Assembly (NCBI GenBank): GCA_017509065.1 | Contig: JAFWQM010000051.1 | Location: 1 to 36,323 of the forward strand | Source: Clostridia bacterium | Lineage (GTDB): Bacteria; Bacillota_A; Clostridia; Christensenellales; Aristaeellaceae | Direction of reading: 5' to 3' | Length of the DNA stretch: 36,323 nt | Shown here: positions 8,290-17,454 of the stretch, in pieces | Layout: each line of letters opens with the position of its first letter | Numbering within the stretch: the first letter of the stretch is position 1 | Notes under the pieces: model-generated | Databases searched by the model: none | Seen by the model: only the letters and a program-made list of their open reading frames with translations | Told to the model about the DNA's origin: nothing | Translations under genes and position numbers: made by a program

Positions 8290-8823
8290 TTACTGATTCA
8301 GGGATAGCCCGGCCCGGTCCATGGCGATGACCAGGACGGGAATCAGCGCAAGATGCAGGATGATGCCGGGAATGGCGTTGACAATCGCTCCGGACAGAAA
8401 CAGCGCCCAGGTGAAGCTGCTTTCGGACAGCCCGGCCAGTATCACGCGGACAGCGCCCCAGACGACGCGTCCCGCAATCATGGAAATCACCAGCACAGCA
8501 TAAGTGATCCATTTCTTCTTGGGCAGCTTGCGATAAAGCAGCCCGGCCAGTCCACCGTACGCGGCCAGTTCAAACGCCATAGCCACCGCGGCCGGAAACA
8601 TGGCGGGCATGCCGAAGAGCACCGACCGCAGCAGCGGCGCGATGAACCCGACCGCCAGCCCCCAGGGCCAGCCACACATAAAGCCGCACAGCAGCGCCGG
8701 TATATGCATGGGGCACAGCATGGAGCCGATCTCCGGAATCTGCCCGGTCACAAAAGGCAGCGCCATGGCAATCGCCAGATACAGCGCGGCGTATGTCATC
8801 CTGCGGACTTGCAGCGAGCTCAT
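8290..8823 (-). CDS. ECF transporter S component, substrate unknown
   Basis: Small integral membrane protein of 177 residues with about six hydrophobic segments. It resembles substrate-specific S components of energy-coupling factor importers: an N-terminal RRMTYAALYLAIAMALPF, then HIPALLCGFMCGWPWG and an RSVLFGMP loop. No ecfA or ecfT gene is nearby, so it would have to share a common energising module encoded elsewhere (a group II arrangement). The start ATG overlaps the stop of the DUF3842 gene (ATGA), which argues for a physical or functional link between the two. The substrate, typically a vitamin or other micronutrient for this family, cannot be read from the sequence. Confidence 0.82.
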   Translation of the reverse strand: MSSLQVRRMTYAALYLAIAMALPFVTGQIPEIGSMLCPMHIPALLCGFMCGWPWGLAVGFIAPLLRSVLFGMPAMFPAAVAMAFELAAYGGLAGLLYRKLPKKKWITYAVLVISMIAGRVVWGAVRVILAGLSESSFTWALFLSGAIVNAIPGIILHLALIPVLVIAMDRAGLSLNQ

Positions 8824-9242
8824 CTGCCGGTCTCCTTTTCTACGATCTGCCGGATGCGCTGCATGGCGTCCTCCAGAATAGCGGCGGACCCTGAGGCGAC
8901 GCCGGCAATATAGGTGTTGCACAGGTTCATGGGAATCAGCACCCTGTACGCCGGGCTGGAGGCGACCGCGTTGGCCATAGCGGGAGAGATCTCCCCCAGC
9001 ATGGCGTCGGCGGTGGCGATGCCAAACGGGCCGACGATGATCCTGGCTGTCCGGCAGGCGACGATGACCGCGTTTTCGCCCGTGGCCAGGCTGTCGGCGC
9101 AGCCTGAGTTCATCATGTTTTGCGTGGCGATGCTGTTCGTGCCCACGGCGGTTATTTCCGCGGACGGGCAGGCCTTGCGGATATTCTCCACCAGCTTGCG
9201 GCCCAGCCTGCCGCCCTGGCCGTCAATCACCAGAATATTCAT
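8820..9242 (-). CDS. DUF3842 family protein
   Basis: A 140-residue cytoplasmic protein of unknown function. It opens with MNILVIDGQGGRLGRKLVE, a Rossmann-like nucleotide-binding start, and contains AVGTNSIAT, GENAVIVACRTARIIVGP and LIPMNLCNTYIAG, which I recognise as the DUF3842 family. Its start overlaps the lipoprotein gene's stop (TGATG), and its stop overlaps the ECF S-component start (ATGA), so all three are probably made together. No catalytic motif is obvious. Confidence 0.8.
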   Translation of the reverse strand: MNILVIDGQGGRLGRKLVENIRKACPSAEITAVGTNSIATQNMMNSGCADSLATGENAVIVACRTARIIVGPFGIATADAMLGEISPAMANAVASSPAYRVLIPMNLCNTYIAGVASGSAAILEDAMQRIRQIVEKETGR

Positions 9243-10240
9243 CAGATACCTCCGTTATAGCAATAGATCCCGGACGGGATGACGCCGGCGGCTTCTTCCG
9301 AAAGCATCGCAAGCGCTTTATCGACGTCCACATCCGAAAGCAGGGACGGATGGGCGGTCTTGGCGATCATCAGCATGGCGGCTGTTTGCAGATAAGGCGC
9401 TGTCAGCAGTTCTTCCGACAGCAGGATGACGCGCCCGTTCCGCACCGCGTCCATCGCCGCCCATCCGTCGCGGGCAAGCAGCCCCGCGTAGACAGCCTGC
9501 GCCATGCCGGTGGACGATACGCCCGATCCCAGCACGCCGCTGTCCACCACCTTGATGATCACACCCGGATTCTTCCGCCCGATCCATCCGTCGTCCACGC
9601 GCAGGTTTTCTTCGAGCAGGCGGGCAGATACGTCGTATGCCCCGGAGCTCAGGATCATGCTGTGCTCCAAAGACGTTTTGAACACCGTCACATGATCCTC
9701 TTTCGTTTCCCAGTACGCATTCAGCCGCTGGCACTCGAAGAGCGAACCCATTCGATCCTGCAAAAGCACCGTGTAGTAGGTCATGGCGGAGTCCGCCTCT
9801 TTTGCGTCTTCCGATTCGCCCATCTGTTCCGCCTGGTCAGCCGCCGCCGTTTGGGTGGCGGTTTTTTCCGCCGCGCCGTTCAGTTTGTCGGCCGATTCGT
9901 CCGCGTCTTCTCCTGCGGCAAAAGCGCCGCCGCCTTCTCCCTCGCCGTGAACGGTCCGTTCCGCTCCGGGAACGATCTCCGCCGGCGCGTTTTCATCATA
10001 TTCCTTTCGGGACGCATCGGGATTCTCCTTCGTCTGTCCGCCCGATTCTCCGTTTTTTTCCTGTTCATCCGCACCATCGTCGGTCAGCGAGCCGGGAAGC
10101 GGTGCCCGGTAAACCTCCGCCGTTTCGCTCTCCCTGCCTTGATCGGTCCGGCTGCTCCCCGTGACGCGGGTGCGGCAGCCGGACAGCGTAAGGCATAGGA
10201 TGAACAGCAGAAGCAGACATCCTGTCTTTTTTGTTCTCAT
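9242..10240 (-). CDS. Lipoprotein with a degenerate ABC binding-protein-like (BtuF/TroA-type) C-terminal region
   Basis: A 332-residue predicted lipoprotein: the signal peptide ends in a clear lipobox, LSGC at residues 19-22. An acidic, Ala/Glu/Gly-rich, low-complexity linker of about 130 residues follows. The C-terminal half contains KNPGVIIKVVDS and then GWAAMDAVRNGRVILLSEE and HPSLLSDVDVDKAL, which resemble the second lobe of iron/cobalamin binding proteins; the first lobe is very short. It may be a binding or sensing protein for the ECF S-component next door, but that is inference. The start at 10240 overlaps the upstream gene's stop (ATGA). The stop forms TGATG with DUF3842. Confidence 0.65.
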   Translation of the reverse strand: MRTKKTGCLLLLFILCLTLSGCRTRVTGSSRTDQGRESETAEVYRAPLPGSLTDDGADEQEKNGESGGQTKENPDASRKEYDENAPAEIVPGAERTVHGEGEGGGAFAAGEDADESADKLNGAAEKTATQTAAADQAEQMGESEDAKEADSAMTYYTVLLQDRMGSLFECQRLNAYWETKEDHVTVFKTSLEHSMILSSGAYDVSARLLEENLRVDDGWIGRKNPGVIIKVVDSGVLGSGVSSTGMAQAVYAGLLARDGWAAMDAVRNGRVILLSEELLTAPYLQTAAMLMIAKTAHPSLLSDVDVDKALAMLSEEAAGVIPSGIYCYNGGI

Positions 10241-11733
10241 TCGCGTAAACACATCCAATACTTGAGAAGGAAACGCTGTTTCCAGTCCGCTCTTTCCCAC
10301 AGCGCGGCCTCTGTTTCCCTCAGCAGTTCCAAAGCGCGCAGGCGTTTTTCTTCCGAAAGCGCATGCCCGCTGTAAGCCGCTTCCTCAAAGTCCTCCGCGC
10401 ACAGGGCAAACCGGGCCGCGTATCCGTCCGGCAAAAGATCCGGCAGCTGTTCGGCCCAGTCCCGATACAGCAGATTTCCCGCGCCGTGGCCCGTTTCGTT
10501 CAGCCAGGCAATCACCTGCCGGAAAATGGCGCACACGGCGTCTCCGACCTGCTCGGAGGCAAAGGCTTTCCTTGCTTCCTGCGCCTTCTTTTTCCGGGTG
10601 TTCAGCAGCAGGAACGGGGCGAAGGGCAGAATCAGCAGCGCGACAGACAGCAGAAGCAGCAGGATCATTTTCAGATAATTCACCCAATGCGGCATAGAAA
10701 TCTGCTCTTCTTCCACAGTCACCAGCCGGTATTCCCGGTCAGTCCGCGCTTCGTTCATGCCGGTTTTCAGGGCTTCCGTGTGCGTATGGCGGGTTTCCGT
10801 TTCTCCCTCCGGCATTTCCGTTACCGCGCCGGTGACTGTCTGCGCGATTTGGCTCAGATGATCCCGGACTGTTTCAGAGGCCGCTTCTGTGGCCGCATCC
10901 ACCCCGGGCAGCAGGAGCGCCGTCAGCAAAGATACAAGCAGGATCGCCGCGCCGTAAATCAGCAGCCGCCTGCGGCGAAAAGGCCGGTTCATCATCCGAA
11001 GGGCCAGCAGGCCGTACAGCGGAATATTGACCCAGGCCGGGAACGCCAGGCCGAAATAAGCCTGAAAGAGCGTACAAGCCGCCATGATGCCTAATGTCAA
11101 TATCCTTTTTCGGAGCAAAAGCGCAAGCGCAATGAACGCGGAAAGGATCAGCAAGCCCGCCGCCAGGGCGATGCTTTGATCCTCCGGAACGGGAAAATAA
11201 TCATAAGCATAGGCGTTCACTTTTTCGCTGGCGGCAAACAGCCGGTTGCACAGCGCCTGCGCGCCCCGGTTTGCTCCCGGGATCAGCAGAAGCAGCACAA
11301 GGCAGACTAACAGCGCGAAGGCAAGCCCGGCCACGATGCGCCTGCGGGATGGATTCTTTTGCCTGTCCGAAGCAGAAACAATGATGCGTTCTTCTTCGGG
11401 TTCCACCTCCGTGGCTGTTTCCCGGATCAGCAGCTCATCCTTCTTGGCGGACAGCTTCCAATGGATGCGGCGCACCGGATCGCCGGGAATGTAGGGACGC
11501 ACATCGCCCGGTTCGTCCGCTTCCCGCAGGACGAAAGAAGCGACGGTCAGCTCTTCCGGTGCTTTGGCCTTGCCGGATGCATCCGGCGAAAAGAACCAGG
11601 AGCACAGCGGGGGAATCAGCGGGAACAGCAGCGAGCACAGCAAAACGGCACGGGTGCCCGTGTTGTTTTCAAAGAAGTACAGGCAGCAGGCCAGCAGCAG
11701 CCAGGCCGCGTAACCGAACCAGCGCTTTTTCAT
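10237..11733 (-). CDS. Multi-pass membrane protein with a short DUF58-like segment
   Basis: A 498-residue membrane protein. Two hydrophobic segments at the N-terminus precede a short cytoplasmic segment with the DUF58 hallmark GDPVRRIHWKLSAKKDELL (about residues 84-102). The usual von Willebrand-like part of DUF58 proteins is missing. Several more membrane segments follow (about 131-280), then a polar loop and a further segment (about 350-378), and a cytoplasmic tail resembling the DUF4129 tail of TgpA-like proteins. I see no transglutaminase Cys-His-Asp core. It starts with an ATGA overlap from the MoxR gene, the standard MoxR-DUF58 pairing. The function in this family is unclear (cell-envelope or complex assembly has been proposed for relatives). 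Confidence 0.7.
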   Translation of the reverse strand: MKKRWFGYAAWLLLACCLYFFENNTGTRAVLLCSLLFPLIPPLCSWFFSPDASGKAKAPEELTVASFVLREADEPGDVRPYIPGDPVRRIHWKLSAKKDELLIRETATEVEPEEERIIVSASDRQKNPSRRRIVAGLAFALLVCLVLLLLIPGANRGAQALCNRLFAASEKVNAYAYDYFPVPEDQSIALAAGLLILSAFIALALLLRKRILTLGIMAACTLFQAYFGLAFPAWVNIPLYGLLALRMMNRPFRRRRLLIYGAAILLVSLLTALLLPGVDAATEAASETVRDHLSQIAQTVTGAVTEMPEGETETRHTHTEALKTGMNEARTDREYRLVTVEEEQISMPHWVNYLKMILLLLLSVALLILPFAPFLLLNTRKKKAQEARKAFASEQVGDAVCAIFRQVIAWLNETGHGAGNLLYRDWAEQLPDLLPDGYAARFALCAEDFEEAAYSGHALSEEKRLRALELLRETEAALWERADWKQRFLLKYWMCLRE

Positions 11734-12683
11734 TTCTTCATCCCCGGAAAGAAACCGCGGCGGTCGGGATTCTCCACTTTTTTCAGCAATTCATTCAGCA
11801 CCTGTTCCACAGTCGTTTCCCGGATATTATCTTTCAGCAGCACCCGATGCGCGCATACATCCGGAAAAACCGCCTGCACGTCGCCGCCGGTCACGTAATC
11901 GCGGTTTTCCAGATACGCTCTGGCCTTTGCCATCCGGTCGATAAACAGTGTGCCGCGCGGACTGACGCCCACTTCCACCGCTTCATGCTCCCGGGAAGCA
12001 AGGGTGAGCCGGGTGATATAATCCAAAATCGCGTCCTTGCTAGTGACGGCGCGAACCTCCCGCTGCATGGCAAGCAACTCTTCTTTTTCCATCACGCAGG
12101 CCACAGCTTCGAGCGGGTTTCTCCCCTGCCGATCCCGCAGCATGGCCATCTGCGCTTCGTAATCGGGATAGCCCAGGGACAGCCGCACCAGAAAACGGTC
12201 CATCTGCGCGTAGGGCAAACGCTGCGTTCCCGCCGTGCCAACGCTGTTTTCGGTGGCGATCACCACAAACGGCGTTTCCAGCGGATAGGTTTCTCCGTCC
12301 ACGGTCACCTGCCGCTCTTCCATGGCTTCCAGAAGCGCCGACTGTGTTTTGCTGGCCGCCCGGTTGATTTCATCGCCCAGCACCAGATTGGCGCGGTTCA
12401 GCGCGCCGGGACGGTACATGAAAGAGCCGGTGGCTTTATCGTACATGGAAAAGCCCACCAGGTCGGAGGGCAGCACGTCTGGGGTGAACTGGACGCGCTG
12501 GAAAGAAAGGCCTATCGCCCGGCTGAGCGCCACGGCCAGGGTGGTTTTTCCCACACCGGGCACGTCGTCCAGCAAAATATGGCCGTCCGCCAGCAGCGCC
12601 ATCAGGATTTTTTCAATGACCTTTCGCTTGCCGACGATGACCTTTTCCACTTCCCGAAGCACTTTTTCAAGCTGTGAACGCAT
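11730..12683 (-). CDS. MoxR-family AAA+ ATPase
   Basis: A 317-residue cytoplasmic ATPase of the MoxR group, thought to act as a chaperone or assembly factor for a protein encoded beside it. Walker A is DVPGVGKTTLA (about residues 39-49) and Walker B with its following helix is LVLGDEINRAASKTQSALLE, both canonical for MoxR. An AAA lid region follows (VSPRGTLFIDRMAKARAYL). It has a GGAGG site upstream. The gene is first in a chain of seven with overlaps or short gaps, and lies 95 bases after the 5'-nucleotidase-domain gene, with no clear terminator between. Confidence 0.94.
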   Translation of the reverse strand: MRSQLEKVLREVEKVIVGKRKVIEKILMALLADGHILLDDVPGVGKTTLAVALSRAIGLSFQRVQFTPDVLPSDLVGFSMYDKATGSFMYRPGALNRANLVLGDEINRAASKTQSALLEAMEERQVTVDGETYPLETPFVVIATENSVGTAGTQRLPYAQMDRFLVRLSLGYPDYEAQMAMLRDRQGRNPLEAVACVMEKEELLAMQREVRAVTSKDAILDYITRLTLASREHEAVEVGVSPRGTLFIDRMAKARAYLENRDYVTGGDVQAVFPDVCAHRVLLKDNIRETTVEQVLNELLKKVENPDRRGFFPGMKK

Positions 12684-12778
12684 GTTTTCCTCCCTGAAAA
12701 CGCAAATCGTCCGGACGGACAGCTGCCACTGTTCCGCCCGGATGAGAGATATGCCGGCTGCGGCACATCATTGCGTAG

Positions 12779-13645
12779 TTATTTCACTGTGATGCGCCCC
12801 TGCGCCTGGGCATAGGCGTCGCCGATCACATTGTTCAGTTCGTCCGCGATATACAGCCAGATCACATCCCGCACCACAGCCGTGGTGATCGTGCTCTTTT
12901 CATTGGCTTCGGCGGCGGCTTTGATAATATAGGAAGAATCCATGCCGTTGAAGTTGGCGTTGCTGGTGATCACAGCATAGGTGGCTTCCGGATCAAAGGG
13001 CTGTCCGTTCACATCCTCGATGGTCACGCGGCCCAGGGCAGCGGCCCGGAACCACTTGTCATTATAAGCTTCGCCCTTGTCATATTCTTTTGCGGTGTCC
13101 ACCGTATACCGGATGCCGGAAACCTGCATGAAGGACGCGCAGGCAGCGGCGGAATCCTCGGTATAAGGCAGCGCCTGGGACGCGGCCTCCAGCGCTTCCA
13201 GCAGCTGACTGCCGGACATATAAACCACGGCCACCTTGTTGGGATAAGGCAGCACTTCGGCCAGCTGTTCCGCGCCAAACTTGCCTTCCGCAACATCGGC
13301 GCGCAGGTTGCCGCCGTTCCACAGCGCCACGATATAATCCGCATCCACGATGATTTCCGTATTGCCGGCGGTCACGTCGTCTTCCTCAAAGTAATCATTG
13401 ATTTTGCCGGACACCGCGAACCATCGCAGCGCGTCCGTCCACAGATCGCCCAGGTTGGTTTCGCCTTTGCGGGCGGCGTCATCCGCGCCGTAAAGGGCAT
13501 ATTGGGCGTACGCTTCCAAGGTATCGTCCAGCTCAATCACATTGCCGTGGGCGTCGGTAAAAGTGACGGCGGAAGCGCTCATGGCCAGACCGCAGACCAG
13601 GCACAGCGCCAGCGCCAGGCTCAGCATTTTTTTCAAAGCAAGCAT
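12779..13645 (-). CDS. Secreted stand-alone 5'-nucleotidase C-terminal domain protein
   Basis: A 288-residue exported protein. The signal peptide (about residues 1-24, ending MSASA) is followed directly by a domain matching the C-terminal substrate-binding domain of 5'-nucleotidases (UshA/YfkN type): GETNLGDLWTDALRW, ALWNGGNLRADV, VLPYPNKVAVVYMSGSQLLE and MQVSGIRYTVD. The N-terminal metallophosphatase domain with its metal ligands is absent, so hydrolysis is not expected; nucleoside or ligand binding is the likelier role. The start at 13645 has AGGAGG 9 bases upstream. A consensus promoter on the same strand and a leader of about 165 bases with two small hairpins precede it. Confidence 0.8.
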   Translation of the reverse strand: MLALKKMLSLALALCLVCGLAMSASAVTFTDAHGNVIELDDTLEAYAQYALYGADDAARKGETNLGDLWTDALRWFAVSGKINDYFEEDDVTAGNTEIIVDADYIVALWNGGNLRADVAEGKFGAEQLAEVLPYPNKVAVVYMSGSQLLEALEAASQALPYTEDSAAACASFMQVSGIRYTVDTAKEYDKGEAYNDKWFRAAALGRVTIEDVNGQPFDPEATYAVITSNANFNGMDSSYIIKAAAEANEKSTITTAVVRDVIWLYIADELNNVIGDAYAQAQGRITVK

Positions 13646-13776
13646 CGGGGAAATCCTCCTCTTCGATTTGTCGCTCCAAGCCCTCCGGATACAAGAAAAG
13701 GCGCGACAACCCCTTGTCAAGGTCATCGGCACCTTGATGATACCGGAAAATGAACCAGGAATCCATCATTGAACGG

Positions 13777-13812
13777 CCCGCTTGTGCGGGACTATGTCGG
13801 CTTGTGCTGACA
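13777..13812 (-). promoter_or_regulatory. Tandem small hairpins at the 5' end of the nucleotidase-domain mRNA
   Basis: Two adjacent hairpins share the same tetraloop. On the + strand CCCGC-TTGT-GCGGG is at 13777-13790 and TGTCGGC-TTGT-GCTGACA at 13795-13812; in the transcript both loops read ACAA. The first hairpin starts at about the predicted transcription start. They may stabilise the mRNA or bind a ligand or protein. They are not the ACGR loops of the guanidine-II riboswitch. Confidence 0.55.
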
Positions 13813-13818
13813 TCCTGT

Positions 13819-13847
13819 ATTGTAACATGGGATGAATCAATTGTCAA
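13819..13847 (-). promoter_or_regulatory. Promoter of the nucleotidase-domain gene and probably the MoxR operon
   Basis: On the minus strand TTGACA (13847-13842), a 17-base spacer and TACAAT (13824-13819). It is back to back with the + strand promoter at 13871, leaving 23 bases between the two -35 boxes. Confidence 0.85.
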
Positions 13848-13870
13848 TTTTCGGAATTGAATTTTACGGA

Positions 13871-13899
13871 TTGACAGATCATCCCGGCAGCGGTATAAT
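13871..13899 (+). promoter_or_regulatory. Consensus promoter of the MutS2-like gene
   Basis: TTGACA (13871-13876), a 17-base spacer and TATAAT (13894-13899), a perfect match. The leader to the start codon at 14129 is about 220 bases. It contains a CCCGC/GCGGG hairpin (13916-13929) and an AACGGT/ACCGTT hairpin (around 13990-14010) but no riboswitch I recognise. Confidence 0.88.
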
Positions 13900-14128
13900 C
13901 TGACCGACAGCGATCCCGCCATGAGCGGGCAATCCTGGGGAGGCAGTGTTTGGAATCGGTTCAGTAACGGGGAACATGGCTGATTGAAAAAACGGTGGCA
14001 TGACCGTTTGTTTGCTGATGTCATGGCGCGGTGCTGAAGGATGCCGGGCACTTTTTTGTTTGCCTTTCTCCGCCGCACTCCCCGGCCCTTGTTCATGTCG
14101 ATACGAAAATCAGAATAGAGGGATCAAC

Positions 14129-16060
14129 ATGACACAGGATATGATCACGCTGGATTTTGAACGGATCATCGAGCGTTTGCAGGCGCACGCCGTATCTCCC
14201 CTGGCGCGCGCACTTTTGGCGCAGACCGCGCCGATCATGAACGAAGGGCTTTGCAAGGCCCGTATGGAAGAAACCACCGCCGCTCTCTGCGTGCTGAACA
14301 ACGCGGGCGCGCCGCCGCTCGCGGAAATGGAGGGCATGGAAAAAAGCCTGAACGAAGCGCTGCAGGGCGGAATGCTGCTGCCGGAACAATTGAGCGGCGC
14401 CGCACGCTTTTGCGTTACGGTGCGCCGTATGCGCCGGTATCTGCAGGGCGCGGAGATATACAACCCCGGTATTGCCTCCTGGCAGACGGAGCTGCCCGAC
14501 TTAAGCGCGCTGGAGGAGGAAATCGACAGCTGTGTGCGCGAGGACGCGATTCTGGACGACGCTTCGCCTGCCCTGCGCAGCCTGCGCCGGCAGCGGGAGC
14601 GGACGGAGCAGGAGATCCGGGAAAAGCTGAATCAGGTTCTGTTCCATCAGAAGGAAAAGCTGGCGGACAGCTATATCACCCAGCGGAACGGAATGTATGT
14701 GCTGCCCGTGCAGAAGCGCTATCAAAGCGCGTTTCCCGGCCGCGCGGTGGACGCTTCCGCAAAAGGGAACACCGTGTTTATGGAGCCTGCCGCCGTACAG
14801 GCTTTGCGCCAGACCCTGGAAGGAATTTCGATCGACATTGATACCGAGGAAAGGCGCATCCTCTGGACGCTCAGCGACCGGGTGGCGAATGAGGAACAGG
14901 CGCTTCGCGCTTCGATCCGCGTGATGGCGGAGCTGGACGCGCTGTTTGCCAGGGCAAAGCTGAGCGCGGAGATGGACGCGCGGCCGGTGGAAATCACAGC
15001 GGACAGGCGGATTCACCTGGTGAAAGCCCGCCATCCGCTGCTGAATCCTGCCTCCTGCGTGCCCCTGGATCTGGAACTGGCTCTGCCGGATTCCGGCATT
15101 GCCGTGACCGGGCCAAATACCGGCGGGAAAACGGTGTGTCTGAAAACCGTGGGCCTGCTGACCCTGATGGCTCAGAGCGGGCTGCACATTCCCTGCGGGG
15201 AAGGCACAGTGATCGGGATGATGGATCGCGTGCTGTGTGATATCGGTGACAGCCAGAGCATCAGCCAGAATTTGTCCACCTTCTCCGGGCACATGACCAA
15301 CGTGATCCGCATGCTGGAAGCCTGCAGCCAGGACAGCCTGGTGCTGTTGGACGAACTGGGCAGCGGCACGGACCCGGCGGAGGGTTCCGGCCTGGCCGCG
15401 GCGATCCTGGAGGAATTGCTCCGGCGAAAGTGCTTCTTCCTGGTGACCACCCACGATCCCCAGATCAAGCTTTGGGCAGAGCAGACCGAGGGCGTGATCT
15501 CGGCGCGGATGGCCTTTGACAAGGAATCCCTGATGCCCCTTTACCGGCTGGAACTGGGAATGAGTGGGGAAAGCTGCGCCATTGAAATCGCCCGTCGGCT
15601 CGGCATGGACGGCGGACTGCTCGCCCGGGCGAGACAGGCGGCGGATCACGGGGTCGGCGCGAAACCCGAAACCGCCCGGCATAAGCCCATGCGCGTGCCT
15701 GCCAGTCGTCTGCTGCGCCAGGCAGTGAAAACGGAAGGCAGCTTTGAACGGTTCACCATGGGAGACAGCGTGCAGCTGCTGCCCGAAAAAAAGACCGCCA
15801 TCGTGTACCGCGGCGCGGACGACGATGGGAATGTGGTCATCCAGTTACAGGGCAAGAAAATGACGGTGCGCCACAACCGGCTGAAGCTGCTGGTGCCCGC
15901 GGCGCAGCTGTATCCTCCGGACTATGACTTTTCCATTATTTTTGATACGGTGGCCAACCGAAAAGCCGCGCATACGATATCCCGCAAATACGACCCGGAC
16001 GCGGTGGTGGTGCTGAAAGAAGGGAAACCAAGCGGCGAAAGAGAAGAGCAGCAGACATGA
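14129..16060 (+). CDS. MutS2-like ATPase lacking the Smr domain
   Basis: A 643-residue DNA-binding ATPase of the MutS family, MutS2 branch: it begins with the MutS2-type LDFERIIERLQAHAVS and has the conserved RNGMYVLPVQKRY and GNTVFMEPAAV of the MutS2 core. Walker A GPNTGGKT is at 328-335 and Walker B LVLLDELGSGTDP starts at about 404. True MutS2 is near 780 residues and ends in a Smr nuclease domain. Here a KOW-like segment (around GDSVQLLPEKKTA) is followed by an unrelated tail of about 45 residues. The ATG at 14129 is chosen for its AGAGGG site and because family similarity starts there. It may act in recombination control or ribosome rescue, as proposed for MutS2, without cleaving. Confidence 0.88.
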   Translation: MTQDMITLDFERIIERLQAHAVSPLARALLAQTAPIMNEGLCKARMEETTAALCVLNNAGAPPLAEMEGMEKSLNEALQGGMLLPEQLSGAARFCVTVRRMRRYLQGAEIYNPGIASWQTELPDLSALEEEIDSCVREDAILDDASPALRSLRRQRERTEQEIREKLNQVLFHQKEKLADSYITQRNGMYVLPVQKRYQSAFPGRAVDASAKGNTVFMEPAAVQALRQTLEGISIDIDTEERRILWTLSDRVANEEQALRASIRVMAELDALFARAKLSAEMDARPVEITADRRIHLVKARHPLLNPASCVPLDLELALPDSGIAVTGPNTGGKTVCLKTVGLLTLMAQSGLHIPCGEGTVIGMMDRVLCDIGDSQSISQNLSTFSGHMTNVIRMLEACSQDSLVLLDELGSGTDPAEGSGLAAAILEELLRRKCFFLVTTHDPQIKLWAEQTEGVISARMAFDKESLMPLYRLELGMSGESCAIEIARRLGMDGGLLARARQAADHGVGAKPETARHKPMRVPASRLLRQAVKTEGSFERFTMGDSVQLLPEKKTAIVYRGADDDGNVVIQLQGKKMTVRHNRLKLLVPAAQLYPPDYDFSIIFDTVANRKAAHTISRKYDPDAVVVLKEGKPSGEREEQQT

Positions 16061-16076
16061 ACTGCTGTGAAAACAC

Positions 16077-16126
16077 AAAAAAGCTCATACGCTTTGGATC
16101 ATGTGACCTGTCCAAAGCGTATGAGC
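16077..16126 (-). terminator. Terminator of the maltodextrin ABC operon
   Basis: A perfect 16-bp inverted repeat (16083-16098 with 16111-16126, loop of 12). On the minus strand it is followed by a run of T (A run 16077-16082 on +). It lies 90 bases after the msmK stop and also sits 22 bases after the MutS2-like gene, where it has no T run. Confidence 0.9.
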
Positions 16127-16216
16127 GTATTCAGTTCGCTTGCGCAAGACAGCGCTTGGCGCGGGGAGAAGTCAGAGCGTTGTCACCCCTTCTGCCCGAT
16201 CCGCGTGAATCATCAA

Positions 16217-17344
<1,128 letters not shown>

Positions 17345-17426
17345 TTTTTCGTTCACTCCTTCTATTCGTGAGGTTAAAGTGCGGAGAGCAGAGCTGCCTG
17401 AGAACAATTCTGAATTACGAATTGAA

Positions 17427-17454
17427 AACTCCTCACTCCTAACTCCTCACTCCT
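17427..17454. repeat. Tandem 14-bp repeat, two copies
   Basis: AACTCCTCACTCCT is repeated twice without a gap in the 120-base space between malG and msmK. It is preceded by an AT-rich stretch with two copies of GAATT(A/G). Function unknown; it may be a remnant of a dispersed repeat. Confidence 0.7.

Noticed and set aside
8249..8512. N-terminal extension of the metallo-beta-lactamase-fold protein
   Set aside because: The frame stays open upstream, but that stretch is the out-of-frame shadow of the ECF S-component; the start at 8248 has the ribosome binding site and family similarity.
13770..13815. Guanidine-II (mini-ykkC) riboswitch
   Set aside because: The twin-hairpin layout fits, but the loops are ACAA, not ACGR, and the gene downstream is not a guanidine gene.
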